Assembly: GCA_003602575.1 (NCBI GenBank)
Contig: QQRY01000057.1
Coordinates: 96,137 to 156,670 of the forward strand
Length of the DNA: 60,534 nucleotides
Source of the DNA: Candidatus Poseidoniales archaeon
Lineage (GTDB): Archaea > Thermoplasmatota > Poseidoniia > Poseidoniales > Poseidoniaceae
Direction of reading: 5' to 3'
The notes below the pieces were generated by a model. The model made no database searches. It was not told the origin of the DNA and saw nothing but the letters and a program-made list of their open reading frames with translations. The position numbers were made by a program, and so were the translations under genes. Of this stretch, positions 22,038 through 31,126 are shown in pieces (position 1 is the first letter of the stretch; every line of letters starts with the position of its first letter).

Positions 22038-22439
22038 ATGGATGAAGAAACAGTTCAGTTTAAGGTTGCACACAATAGAAAATACTCTACAGACCACTTG
22101 TGGTATCAAGAGAAAGATGATAGGCTTATGATAGGAGTAAGCGAATTTTTAAAATTTGAAATCGGAGAAGTACTTCGAATAATTTTGCCTCAGGCTGAAA
22201 CCGAAGTAGATGAAGGAGACGGTATGTTTTCAATATGGACTTCAGAAGAAAAACTTCCGTTTGCTGCACCATTCTCTGGTCTAATTACAGATGTTAATGG
22301 GGAAGTAGAATATAGTCCACACTTAGCCAATGAATCACCTTATGATCTTGGATGGATTATAATTCTTGAACCTCACAACTTAGACCTTGAACTATTATTG
22401 GACCCTGATGAATACGTTGACTACTTAGCAGAACTTTGA
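22038..22439 (+). CDS. Glycine cleavage H protein-like (GcvH fold; lipoyl Lys apparently absent)
   Basis: HLWYQEKDDRLMIGVSEFLKFEIGEVLRIILPQAETEVDEGDGMFSIWTSEEKLPFAAPFSGLI...NESPYDLGWIIILEP aligns with GcvH. Start revised to ATG at 22038, preceded by GGAGG. Confidence 0.82.
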   Translation: MDEETVQFKVAHNRKYSTDHLWYQEKDDRLMIGVSEFLKFEIGEVLRIILPQAETEVDEGDGMFSIWTSEEKLPFAAPFSGLITDVNGEVEYSPHLANESPYDLGWIIILEPHNLDLELLLDPDEYVDYLAEL

Positions 22440-22440
22440 T

Positions 22441-23025
22441 TTGGAGTTACCAATCATGGATTCTATGGAAGTCTTGAGGCAAAGTTTGGCTAACGCACCA
22501 GTAATTTGGAAAGGCGATTATCCTTATTTTATCCATCCTATTACCGATGGAGTTCCTAGATTGGATGCAAAAGTTCTTTCCGCAGTCACAGACTTATCCA
22601 TCGAAGCGATTGATTGGTCGACAGTAGATTTGATTCTTGGTATTGAGGCAATGGGACTTCCATTGACTTCACCAATTAGCGTAAAAACTGGAGTTCCATT
22701 AGTCATTGCTAGGAAAAGAGAATATGGGCTTGAAGGAGAAGTTGTAATCGATCAAAACACAGGTTATTCTAAGGGAGCAATGTACCTTAACGACATCAAA
22801 CCGGGAGAAAAAATTGTTATTGTTGATGATGTCCTGTCTACTGGAGGAACCCTAGATTCTATAATCGAGGGTGTTAAAAAAACTGGAGCACAAATCCAAG
22901 ATATCTTAGTTGTTGTAGAAAAAGGCAAAGGCCTACAAATGTTAAAATCAAAATATCCGGAAATTAATATTGATTCACTGGTTAAGTTAGAAATGGATGG
23001 AGAGAAAATTATTCTCTTGGAATAA
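22441..23025 (+). CDS. Archaeal-type purine phosphoribosyltransferase (adenine/hypoxanthine PRT family)
   Basis: PRPP motif KIVIVDDVLSTGGTLDSIIEGV; DLILGIEAMGLPLTSPISVKTGVPLVIARKREYGLEGE. Confidence 0.88.
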   Translation: MELPIMDSMEVLRQSLANAPVIWKGDYPYFIHPITDGVPRLDAKVLSAVTDLSIEAIDWSTVDLILGIEAMGLPLTSPISVKTGVPLVIARKREYGLEGEVVIDQNTGYSKGAMYLNDIKPGEKIVIVDDVLSTGGTLDSIIEGVKKTGAQIQDILVVVEKGKGLQMLKSKYPEINIDSLVKLEMDGEKIILLE

Positions 23026-23036
23026 ATGGTGATTTT

Positions 23037-24146
23037 ATGGATTTGGATAGACATGATTTTGAATTAGATGATTTAGTCGCTAGGATTAAAGAAAATGACA
23101 ACCGTCTAATCGCATTGCAAGTTCCTGAAGGTTTGAAAATGCAAGCCTTAGAAATGATGGATGAGATTGAGTCTGAAACCAGTGCCAAGGTAGTATTAGC
23201 AGCCGACCCATGCTATGGTGCATGTGATTTAGTGCATGATAAAATGAGTATGATGGGTGTTGAACTAGTTGCACACATGGGACATTCTCAGATGAATATT
23301 GATTCAGGCATGCCAACTCAATTTATCGATGTTACCTATGATGGAGACCCTGAACTATCACCGATATTACCATTCCTTGAAGCACATAGAAATATGGCAA
23401 TAAAAAGAAAAGAAGATCAGAATACAGAAGCAGATATTTCCGATGAACAAGCAAAAGAGCGCTTCTTGGACGCAGTAGGAAGAATCTCACCACTTACTGA
23501 CACAAAACTGGGCCTAGTTGGCTCAATTCAACACTTACACCTACTACCTGAATTCCACGACCGTTTAGAAAAAGCGGGTTATGATGTAACAATACCAATC
23601 GGTGGTGCGAGACTTTCTTTTCCTGGGCAAGTACTTGGGTGCAACTACTCCGGAGATGACCCTTCTATAGGTCATTACTTATTCCTAGGTTCGGGTGACT
23701 TTCACCCAATTGGACTTGTCTTACATACCGGAAAACCATTAGCAATGCTAGACCCTTACACAGGAGATGCTGAAGAAATGTCTCTAGAGAGGATTGAAAG
23801 AATCCTAAGACAAAGATTTGGTTTGATTATGTCTTGCAGTGATGCTCAGTCATTTGGAATACTAATCGGAGAAAAGCCTGGACAAATGCGTCGAAGCCTA
23901 GCCCTAAAAATGAAAAGAATGTTAGAAAAACATGGTAAGAAAGGATATCTGTTAGCTCTTGAGCACGTAGGCCCTGATTTGATTGATTTCTATCCCGTCG
24001 ACGCATTTGTCAATACTGCATGCCCCAGAATTGCTATTGACGATGCTATCAGATACCGTAAACCTTTGATCACTCCTTTTGAACTTGAAGTAGCACTCGG
24101 CGAGAAAAAGTGGGAAGCAGGTTATATGTTTGATGAGATTCCTTGA
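23037..24146 (+). CDS. dph2: 2-(3-amino-3-carboxypropyl)histidine synthase (diphthamide biosynthesis)
   Basis: LIALQVPEGLKMQALEM...VVLAADPCYGACDL...HMGHSQM...AFVNTACPRIAIDDA: Dph2 Cys motifs. Confidence 0.94.
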   Translation: MDLDRHDFELDDLVARIKENDNRLIALQVPEGLKMQALEMMDEIESETSAKVVLAADPCYGACDLVHDKMSMMGVELVAHMGHSQMNIDSGMPTQFIDVTYDGDPELSPILPFLEAHRNMAIKRKEDQNTEADISDEQAKERFLDAVGRISPLTDTKLGLVGSIQHLHLLPEFHDRLEKAGYDVTIPIGGARLSFPGQVLGCNYSGDDPSIGHYLFLGSGDFHPIGLVLHTGKPLAMLDPYTGDAEEMSLERIERILRQRFGLIMSCSDAQSFGILIGEKPGQMRRSLALKMKRMLEKHGKKGYLLALEHVGPDLIDFYPVDAFVNTACPRIAIDDAIRYRKPLITPFELEVALGEKKWEAGYMFDEIP

Positions 24147-24222
24147 AAGGTCTATTTATCGATAAAATAACATCTAAATTATCCGTATATTCAATAACGG
24201 TTGGCATGAGGCTTCCAATGTT

Positions 24223-25422
24223 ATGAATAGTTATCTTGACAGAATCGGTGCTGGGTTTATTATTTCTAATCCAGAGGCACTAGACTTTGATTTTGTTCCA
24301 AATGAAATTGTAGGGAGAGAAACTATTCAATTAGAGTTGGCTAATAAGTTTGCAATGATAGATAGACATGATTCTAGTTGTAGAGCAATAATCACTGGCC
24401 CAGTCGGTAGTGGTAAAACCGTTTTAGCCAAAACCTTCTGTAGTGATTTACAACGACATTTAGCAAATAAAAGAGATATTATGATTGCTCATGTTAACTG
24501 TAGAAATGCTTCAACAAGCACCAGAGTAGTCCAAAGAATACTCCATGAAATAGACCCAGGACACCCTGACAGAGGGTTATCGATGGGAGAACTACTACTT
24601 AGTCTAAGGAAATTAACTCGTAAAAATTCATCTCACTTGATTGTAGTACTGGATGAAGTAGACCATATGCTACGGAAATCTGGTGATGATTTACTTTACC
24701 AATTACTAAGAATTGATGAGGACCAACAAGGAAAAGGAACTCTTTCTTTGATTTTGATAAGTCAAGAACAGGTTCTAGATGTTCTTGAAACTGCGGTAAT
24801 CTCGAGAATGGGTAAAACTAATCTTATGCATATTCCGCCTTATGACTTTGAAGGTCTCGGTAAAATTGCAAGACAAAGAGCATCTTTAGCACTAAATGAA
24901 GGAACCTATTCTGAGGAAATTATGGATCTGATCGCTGAAAAAGCCGTTCAAAGTGGTGATGCGCGATTGGTCATTGAACTTATCAAAGCCGCAGCAGAGA
25001 CAAGTGAATTTAGACAGGACGCACACACACAGAGGAAAATAACAGTGCAAGATGTTTATTCACAGGATAAGGCTTTAGCGATTGATGTAATTAGTGAAAT
25101 TCAAACCGTTGATGACTTGAGAACTCATGAAATGTTAGTTTTATTGAGTATCTGTCGAAGACTTCGTAAAGAAGAATCGATGACTACTGGGGATGTTGAA
25201 CAATTATATGCCGTTGTATGTGAAGAATATGGTCAAAAAATGAAGAGTCATACCACAATTTGGAAATATATCAAGGAGCTAGAAAAGCGACAAATAATTT
25301 CTTCGAGAATAGCAACTATCTCTGATGGAAGAGGTAGAACCACTCACCTTAGAATGCCACATTTTCTACCAACAGACTTGGTAAATCGAGTTGAAATGCT
25401 TCTAAAAAAGCGATTGAAATGA
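24223..25422 (+). CDS. cdc6: ORC1-type DNA replication initiator
   Basis: VGRETIQLELANKFAMID...AIITGPVGSGKTVLAKTFC...HLIVVLDEVDHML...GDARLVIELIKAAAE; C-terminal winged helix. Confidence 0.94.
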   Translation: MNSYLDRIGAGFIISNPEALDFDFVPNEIVGRETIQLELANKFAMIDRHDSSCRAIITGPVGSGKTVLAKTFCSDLQRHLANKRDIMIAHVNCRNASTSTRVVQRILHEIDPGHPDRGLSMGELLLSLRKLTRKNSSHLIVVLDEVDHMLRKSGDDLLYQLLRIDEDQQGKGTLSLILISQEQVLDVLETAVISRMGKTNLMHIPPYDFEGLGKIARQRASLALNEGTYSEEIMDLIAEKAVQSGDARLVIELIKAAAETSEFRQDAHTQRKITVQDVYSQDKALAIDVISEIQTVDDLRTHEMLVLLSICRRLRKEESMTTGDVEQLYAVVCEEYGQKMKSHTTIWKYIKELEKRQIISSRIATISDGRGRTTHLRMPHFLPTDLVNRVEMLLKKRLK

Positions 25423-25498
25423 AATTTTATCCCTCACTTTCCATGCGGTGGGCATAAATACGGGTCGATGTTCGGCAAGATGTCTTAGAGGGATTACT

Positions 25499-25990
25499 AT
25501 GGCTGTTGGTCAACAAGGAGAATTTGTAGCTGTCGTCAACGACACAAACCCAAAGAGTGGCGGTAAAGCCTACTCACTGAAAATTAGTGGTAATAACCAT
25601 GCCCAATTACTTGGAAAGAAGATTGGAGACGAAATCGATGGAATGTTCGTCGGCGAAGGTGAATCAATCCTTAGTGGATACAAACTTGTTATTACCGGTG
25701 GTTCTGATAAAACTGGAACTCCTCTTAGAAGAGATTTATCCGGCGGTTCAAGACAATCTATTTTGGTAACCCGCTCTACTGGATTTAAGGGTCATAACCT
25801 TGTTTTCAAGACCAAAGGCGGAGAGAAGAAGCGTTTTAGATACAAGCCTGATGGTTTGAGAAAGAGAAGGTTCTTCAGAGGAAACACAATCAATCAAGAC
25901 ACTAGACAAATTAATCTAAAGGTCATAGAAGCAGGGAAGAAATCTCTTGCTGACATATTGTCATCACAAACCGAGGAATCATCGGAGTGA
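25499..25990 (+). CDS. rps6e: 30S ribosomal protein S6e
   Basis: VAVVNDTNPKSGGKAYSLKISGNNHAQLLGKKIGDEIDG...YKLVITGGSDKTGTPLRRDLSGGSR. Start revised to ATG at 25499 (track: 25448). Confidence 0.95.
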   Translation: MAVGQQGEFVAVVNDTNPKSGGKAYSLKISGNNHAQLLGKKIGDEIDGMFVGEGESILSGYKLVITGGSDKTGTPLRRDLSGGSRQSILVTRSTGFKGHNLVFKTKGGEKKRFRYKPDGLRKRRFFRGNTINQDTRQINLKVIEAGKKSLADILSSQTEESSE

Positions 25991-26026
25991 ATCCCGAGAG
26001 GGTTATCGTAGATTGGGAGGGAGCAA

Positions 26027-27265
26027 ATGTCACGAAAGCTTCCTTCACAACCAACTGTCAACATTGGACTAGTTGGTCATGTTGATCATGGAAAAACAAC
26101 TCTTACTAAGGCTCTTTCTGGAATCTGGACTGATACCCATTCAGAAGAAAGAAAGCGTGGTATATCTATAAAGTTAGGATATGCAGATACTGCATTTTAC
26201 AAAACAAAAGATGGGGTTTACTATCCATCTGGAAGACATCCTAAAGGAGAAAAGGATTCCAAAGAAGATTTACAACGAGTTGTTTCCTTTGTCGACGCTC
26301 CAGGTCACGAAACGCTGATGGCAATTATGATTACTGGGGCATCAATTATGGATGGAGCACTTCTAATGGTGGCTGCCAATGAAACATGTCCTCAACCTCA
26401 AACTAGAGAACATTTGATGGCACTAAATATTTCTGGAATCAAGAATATTATTGTTGTACAAAATAAAATTGATTTAGTCAGTAAAGAAAGAGCGATTGAA
26501 TCTTATAGTGAAATAAAGAATTTCCTTAAGGGTACGGTTGCTGAGGATTCTCCTATTATTCCTGTTTCTGCACATCACGATGTCAACTTAGATGTACTTA
26601 TTGAAGCGATTGAAAGTTCTATTCCTACCCCAGATAGAAGTTCTGATACACGTTCTATTATGCATGTAGCTCGTTCCTTTGACATAAATAGGCCAGGAAC
26701 AAGACCGACTAAAATGCGTGGTGGAGTTATTGGCGGTAGTATCATTGAAGGTGAATTCAAGATTGGAGATGAAATTGAAATTGGACCTGGAAGAAAAATT
26801 CAGAAGGGCTCAAAAACTCATTGGGAGCCTATTGCTGCTACTGTAAGCAGTATGCAAGGTGGAGGAAATAATCTCGAAACCATGCATGCTGGTGGTTTGT
26901 GTGGTATGGCTACTGAATTAGATCCATCGATTACCAACTCAGATAATCTATCTGGTCAAGTTGTTGCTTTGAAAGGAAATCTACCTGAGGTTCGCTCAAA
27001 TGTTAAGATTTCAGTTAATTTGATGGAACACATGGTTGGAGGAGACTCTAGTAATCCTGATAAAATTCAACCTCTGAGAAATAATGAGATGCTTATGATA
27101 AACGTTGCAACTGCAACATCAGTTGGAGTAACTCGAAACGCTGAGAAAACTAGAACAAATTTAGAACTTAGATTACCTATATGCGTTGATTCCGGCCAAA
27201 GAGTGTCGCTGTCTAGAAGAATTGGTTCAAGATGGCGTCTAATTGGCTATGGAATCATAGAATAG
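26027..27265 (+). CDS. eif2g: Translation initiation factor aIF2 subunit gamma
   Basis: NIGLVGHVDHGKTTLTKALSGIWTDTHSEERKRGISIKLGYAD...FVDAPGHETLMA...VVQNKIDLV. Confidence 0.97.
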   Translation: MSRKLPSQPTVNIGLVGHVDHGKTTLTKALSGIWTDTHSEERKRGISIKLGYADTAFYKTKDGVYYPSGRHPKGEKDSKEDLQRVVSFVDAPGHETLMAIMITGASIMDGALLMVAANETCPQPQTREHLMALNISGIKNIIVVQNKIDLVSKERAIESYSEIKNFLKGTVAEDSPIIPVSAHHDVNLDVLIEAIESSIPTPDRSSDTRSIMHVARSFDINRPGTRPTKMRGGVIGGSIIEGEFKIGDEIEIGPGRKIQKGSKTHWEPIAATVSSMQGGGNNLETMHAGGLCGMATELDPSITNSDNLSGQVVALKGNLPEVRSNVKISVNLMEHMVGGDSSNPDKIQPLRNNEMLMINVATATSVGVTRNAEKTRTNLELRLPICVDSGQRVSLSRRIGSRWRLIGYGIIE

Positions 27266-27658
27266 GTGAGAATTATGTCCCAGAGCATAATAATTGATGC
27301 TTGTGGATGGGTTGCTATCATAGATTCTGGAATTAATTTTGATGTTGAATTAAAACAAATAATTGGTAATTTTGACCTAATTCTCTTAGATTCTGTCCTA
27401 GATGAATTAAAACAATTAGACAGCACGAGGCCTAAAAGAAAATCATTACTACTAACTATGCTAGAAAATAAATCGACGATTAGCGAATTTGAAATCGAAT
27501 CAACTCATACTGATGACCAAATATTCGAATTGGCAAAACGTGAGAGTTTTTCAGTACTGACTGTCGATAAAGAATTGAAGAAGCGATTGTTTGAGTCGTC
27601 AATAAAGGTCATAGAAGTTAGTAAAAATAATCATCTTAAGATCATAGAAAATCTATAG
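27266..27658 (+). CDS. PIN-domain protein (archaeal Fcf1/VapC9-like)
   Basis: IIIDACGWVAIID...ILLDSVLDELKQL...ESFSVLTVDKELKKRL; follows aIF2-gamma, as is common in archaea. GTG 27266 or ATG 27275. Confidence 0.82.
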   Translation: MRIMSQSIIIDACGWVAIIDSGINFDVELKQIIGNFDLILLDSVLDELKQLDSTRPKRKSLLLTMLENKSTISEFEIESTHTDDQIFELAKRESFSVLTVDKELKKRLFESSIKVIEVSKNNHLKIIENL

Positions 27659-27661
27659 AAA

Positions 27662-27961
27662 CTATGGCAGAGTGAAAAGTACATCGTCACCATGACCATC
27701 TAGTAGACCTAACTTGACACCGGCATCAATCCATGCATGGGCATAATTTATTGCTCCAAATGCTCTAACATAATCTCCAATTTTCAAAAAGTGCCTAGCG
27801 TCAAAAGTATAATCATCAGCCATCTTTAACATAATCGCTAATCTTTTGCCATCGTCGGAATTTTCCTCGACAAGTGGTGTAGCTTTATTTCTAGCCCTAG
27901 TAGTAATATCAAGATATTTATCTACGCGTTGTGTAGTTACTTCTATCTTATCGTCAATCAT
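27662..27961 (-). CDS. DUF357 family protein
   Basis: RVDKYLDITTRARNKA...ADDYTFDARHFLKIGDYVRAFGAINYAHAWIDAGVKLGLLD. Confidence 0.85.
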   Translation of the reverse strand: MIDDKIEVTTQRVDKYLDITTRARNKATPLVEENSDDGKRLAIMLKMADDYTFDARHFLKIGDYVRAFGAINYAHAWIDAGVKLGLLDGHGDDVLFTLP

Positions 27962-29007
27962 TCTCCTCCCTCCTTTTGTCTCTTCAGCAATCTTCTGACA
28001 TCTTCACTTCTTCCAAGAGATTGATAAAGTTCTACAGCTAAAGAGAGTCTTCCCTCATCTTCAGCAGTTCTTGCTCTTTGGAATAAAGTTCTTCTTTCGT
28101 CCCAATTTCTTGCAAGTGCTGCATCTGCTGCAGCCTTAAATCGGCCTTCTCTCTGGGATTGAGCAAGATGAGGTGCTGTCCAAAATCGTATCAATCCTTG
28201 ACGAGTTGATGAGATCATTGAGTCTGCAGTTAATCCTTCTAACATATCACCCAGGCCCATTCCTTTTCCAAGTTCTACTAAATCTTCTTCTTTTTCTTCA
28301 GTTGAAATATGTGTCAAATGACCTTCAATGCCTAGTATCCACCAACCATCGCCACACCTTACACCTTCCATAGGTTCCAAGGAATCGGTTTGAAGTCTAT
28401 CTATGGTATCCCATCCAAACGGATGAGGTATTCCTTCCCACACATCTCCACCACTAGCTTGTAACAATAATCTTCCAGAGGATATTTTTGTTACCCAACT
28501 CCAGATTCTATCCTCTAATAATCGCTTTTGATATTTTTGCGCCAGCCTGCCACACCATAGTTTTCCATCACCTGATTGCCACAACAGGTGTTCTCTGTCC
28601 AACCAACCAACTAATCGACGGACTTTGCCACTATCAAAGCGACGGATACCTTTTCCTTCATGTGTAAAGAGATGTAATTGACCTTCTCTTCCTGATAAAA
28701 TCCAACCACCCCCTGGACGTGACGCTATGTCCGTGAAACCGCCATAGGTGGATCTTCCCTCGTGCAGCATACTTCCATCGGTTGTAGAGATTACATAGAA
28801 GCCATGAGCAGCCAATACAGCTAGAATTCCGTTATTATAGTCCATAGCATGAACCTTAAACGGCATATCTACACTCCATCTCATGTCTCCATTTGATTCT
28901 ATCATTATTAGTTCTAAACCGCTGCTTACCGCAATACCTCCTTCTACTGAAGCGATACAAGCGATTCTTGACGGTGCTTGCCAAGACCAAGAAATTGTCC
29001 ATGTCAT
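27958..29007 (-). CDS. Beta-propeller (WD40/PQQ-like) protein with helical C-terminus
   Basis: Repeated W/G-rich blades (GGIAVSSGLELIMIESNGDMRWSVDMPFKVHAMDYNNGILAVLAAHGFYVISTTDGSMLHEG...) and C-terminal TPR-like helices. Confidence 0.72.
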   Translation of the reverse strand: MTWTISWSWQAPSRIACIASVEGGIAVSSGLELIMIESNGDMRWSVDMPFKVHAMDYNNGILAVLAAHGFYVISTTDGSMLHEGRSTYGGFTDIASRPGGGWILSGREGQLHLFTHEGKGIRRFDSGKVRRLVGWLDREHLLWQSGDGKLWCGRLAQKYQKRLLEDRIWSWVTKISSGRLLLQASGGDVWEGIPHPFGWDTIDRLQTDSLEPMEGVRCGDGWWILGIEGHLTHISTEEKEEDLVELGKGMGLGDMLEGLTADSMISSTRQGLIRFWTAPHLAQSQREGRFKAAADAALARNWDERRTLFQRARTAEDEGRLSLAVELYQSLGRSEDVRRLLKRQKEGGE

Positions 29008-30845
29008 TACTCAACACCTCCTATTAATCCCCAAGCAGTTAATTGGGCTCTAGCATCTTGAGTTAGTTGAAAAAATCTACTCCGACCTACTGTCCTTACA
29101 TTTAGAATTCCAGATTTTAATAAATGGTTGCTTATTTGTGACAATCTAGGTCGTTTTATTTTCAGCTCTCCAAGTATTTCTTTATCCGAGGGAGAAAATC
29201 TTCTTACTTGCGCTATTGATACTACGTAAGACTCACTATGAGATAATGCAGATAAGATTGAAGCATTGAGAGGGAAATCATACTTTTCTCCCTTTTTCTC
29301 TCTTCTCATACTAGCCAAAGCCTCGGCTAATTTACGCTGCCTTACTGAATGGTTTGAAGGGGGGCCTTGATTATGAATGAGAAGTTCTTGTAATGCTTCT
29401 AAAATAGGCGACAAATAACTCATATCTGTGTTACTTAGATTACCTGTAGAACCAATTGAGGGTTTTTCATCATATGACTGATGTATAAGCAATTCTTCTG
29501 ATTCGTCTAAACTATCTATGTCTTCAAAAATCATTTCAGGAAGACCTATTTCATCATGAATTAGCGCTGCAGAATCCTCTTCCGAAATCTCTACTTCCTC
29601 TTCTGAAGGCTTAATCAATTCTTCTGAAACCCATAATTCTGCACCAGAGGATTCTTCATCCATGACCATGTTTTCTTCATTATCGTTGTTTTTCTTGTAA
29701 CCTCTTGTTCTACCAAGTAGTCCATGGAAAGTTCCTGCATCTATTGATGGTTTAGGATTTGATTCAGCAATAATAAGTTCCTCATTCTCAGGAGTTGCAG
29801 AATATGTGAATGGTTCAATTGGTTCATCTTCCGATATTGAATCAGAAAGACCCTCTAGATCTAAATCAAAGCCAAATATTTCACTTACAGCGTCGTTAGA
29901 ATCATGAATTTCTGCTACTGAGTCCCTTTCTTGCCATGGAAGAGATGCATCGATTATCTCTGAATCTTGGACAATATCTAATTCTTGATTTGATTCTGAA
30001 TTGGTATCTTCAAGATTACTATCTATATTACTGTCTTCAATATTTTCAACTTGTTTGGATTCTGAAGGATAATTAAATTGTGGACTAGGGTTAATTTCTA
30101 ATGAAGTTCCTGAATGTAAGGATACATCGATAGAGTCTCTCATGAATCGTATTACTTCTGATGGCTTTCCCCCGCTTAATGAATGAATATATTCAGCATC
30201 GATAGTCGATAATTGAAAATCTTGAGTAGTAGCAGAAGAAACCCTTCTCTCAATTAGGACCTTTACTTCATCAATAGTCAATGGTTCTAAAGTCTCAATA
30301 CTGGCAAAACTGTGTAAAATACTATCTGGAAGTATGCTACGTTGTTTAGGCTCAACAACCACTACAACGACCGCTTTAAGCCTCTCCAACAGTGGAAGAA
30401 CGTCACGCAAGGCCACTGTCATAACAGATGTCTCAACAGTTGGCATATCAATTACAATAAGAGGTATCTTCGAAGTATAGGTATAGGATGCTTCGACAAT
30501 TTTGTGTGCAAGTTCCGCCCTGCTTTTAGGAATATTATAATCTATCAACTGAGAATATAGATTTTCCAATAGGCTATGCGCTGGATTTGTAGCTGAAATA
30601 TGGTCTACATGAACATAAACTGGTGTTTCACTAGCCGAGCATCTAAGCAAAGACGTTCTACCTGAGCCCATCTCTCCTACAATCAACAATCTTCTGTTAG
30701 ATCTAAAATTGATGTGCTTTGAAATTCTTCCTCTGACATCCAAACGCCCCACATACAACGATTCTTGGCCACTTTCTAATGGACTTGTTGAAAATGGATT
30801 CTCTGTTAGAGGGGGAAAGTCAATCTGTAAACCTTCAACTCGCAT
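29007..30845 (-). CDS. P-loop ATPase (AAA/STAND-like) with long acidic linker and C-terminal winged-helix domain
   Basis: LLIVGEMGSGRTSLLRC (Walker A-like, Arg for Lys), IPLIVIDMPT; long acidic linker; C-terminal wHTH (KEILGELKIKRPRLSQISNHLLKSGILNVRTVGRSRFFQLT). Confidence 0.75.
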   Translation of the reverse strand: MRVEGLQIDFPPLTENPFSTSPLESGQESLYVGRLDVRGRISKHINFRSNRRLLIVGEMGSGRTSLLRCSASETPVYVHVDHISATNPAHSLLENLYSQLIDYNIPKSRAELAHKIVEASYTYTSKIPLIVIDMPTVETSVMTVALRDVLPLLERLKAVVVVVVEPKQRSILPDSILHSFASIETLEPLTIDEVKVLIERRVSSATTQDFQLSTIDAEYIHSLSGGKPSEVIRFMRDSIDVSLHSGTSLEINPSPQFNYPSESKQVENIEDSNIDSNLEDTNSESNQELDIVQDSEIIDASLPWQERDSVAEIHDSNDAVSEIFGFDLDLEGLSDSISEDEPIEPFTYSATPENEELIIAESNPKPSIDAGTFHGLLGRTRGYKKNNDNEENMVMDEESSGAELWVSEELIKPSEEEVEISEEDSAALIHDEIGLPEMIFEDIDSLDESEELLIHQSYDEKPSIGSTGNLSNTDMSYLSPILEALQELLIHNQGPPSNHSVRQRKLAEALASMRREKKGEKYDFPLNASILSALSHSESYVVSIAQVRRFSPSDKEILGELKIKRPRLSQISNHLLKSGILNVRTVGRSRFFQLTQDARAQLTAWGLIGGVE

Positions 30846-30963
30846 AACCCTTCAACTTCGAATGGGTATTTGATGTTTGACCTAATTGATAGCACTAAAG
30901 TACCCGTTAGTAAGCGTCAATAATTATGCCATAAGCCATATTGAGTGCTGAAGGTAAGGTAAA

Positions 30964-31020
30964 TAACGCATCATTAACGCATCATTAACGCGTTAGAAAT
31001 TCCGTTAATTGCGTTAATTT
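30964..31020. repeat. Cluster of short direct and inverted repeats (ATTAACG/CGTTAAT-type) in a divergent intergenic region
   Basis: AACGCATCATT at 30965-30975 and 30976-30986; palindrome TAACGCGTTA at 30986-30995; CGTTAATT at 31003-31010 and 31012-31019. Confidence 0.85.
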
Positions 31021-31126
31021 TTAGATATTAAGGAAATAACAATTACAACTAATACACTTAGAAATTATTTACATTTATCCGATTACTTATGTGTCTGGCA
31101 TGCTTGGATGAGTTTGAGGAGAACTC

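Noticed and set aside
24147-24222. Intergenic region upstream of cdc6 as possible oriC
   Set aside because: Only 76 bp, with no repeated ORB-like elements; cdc6 adjacency alone is not enough.
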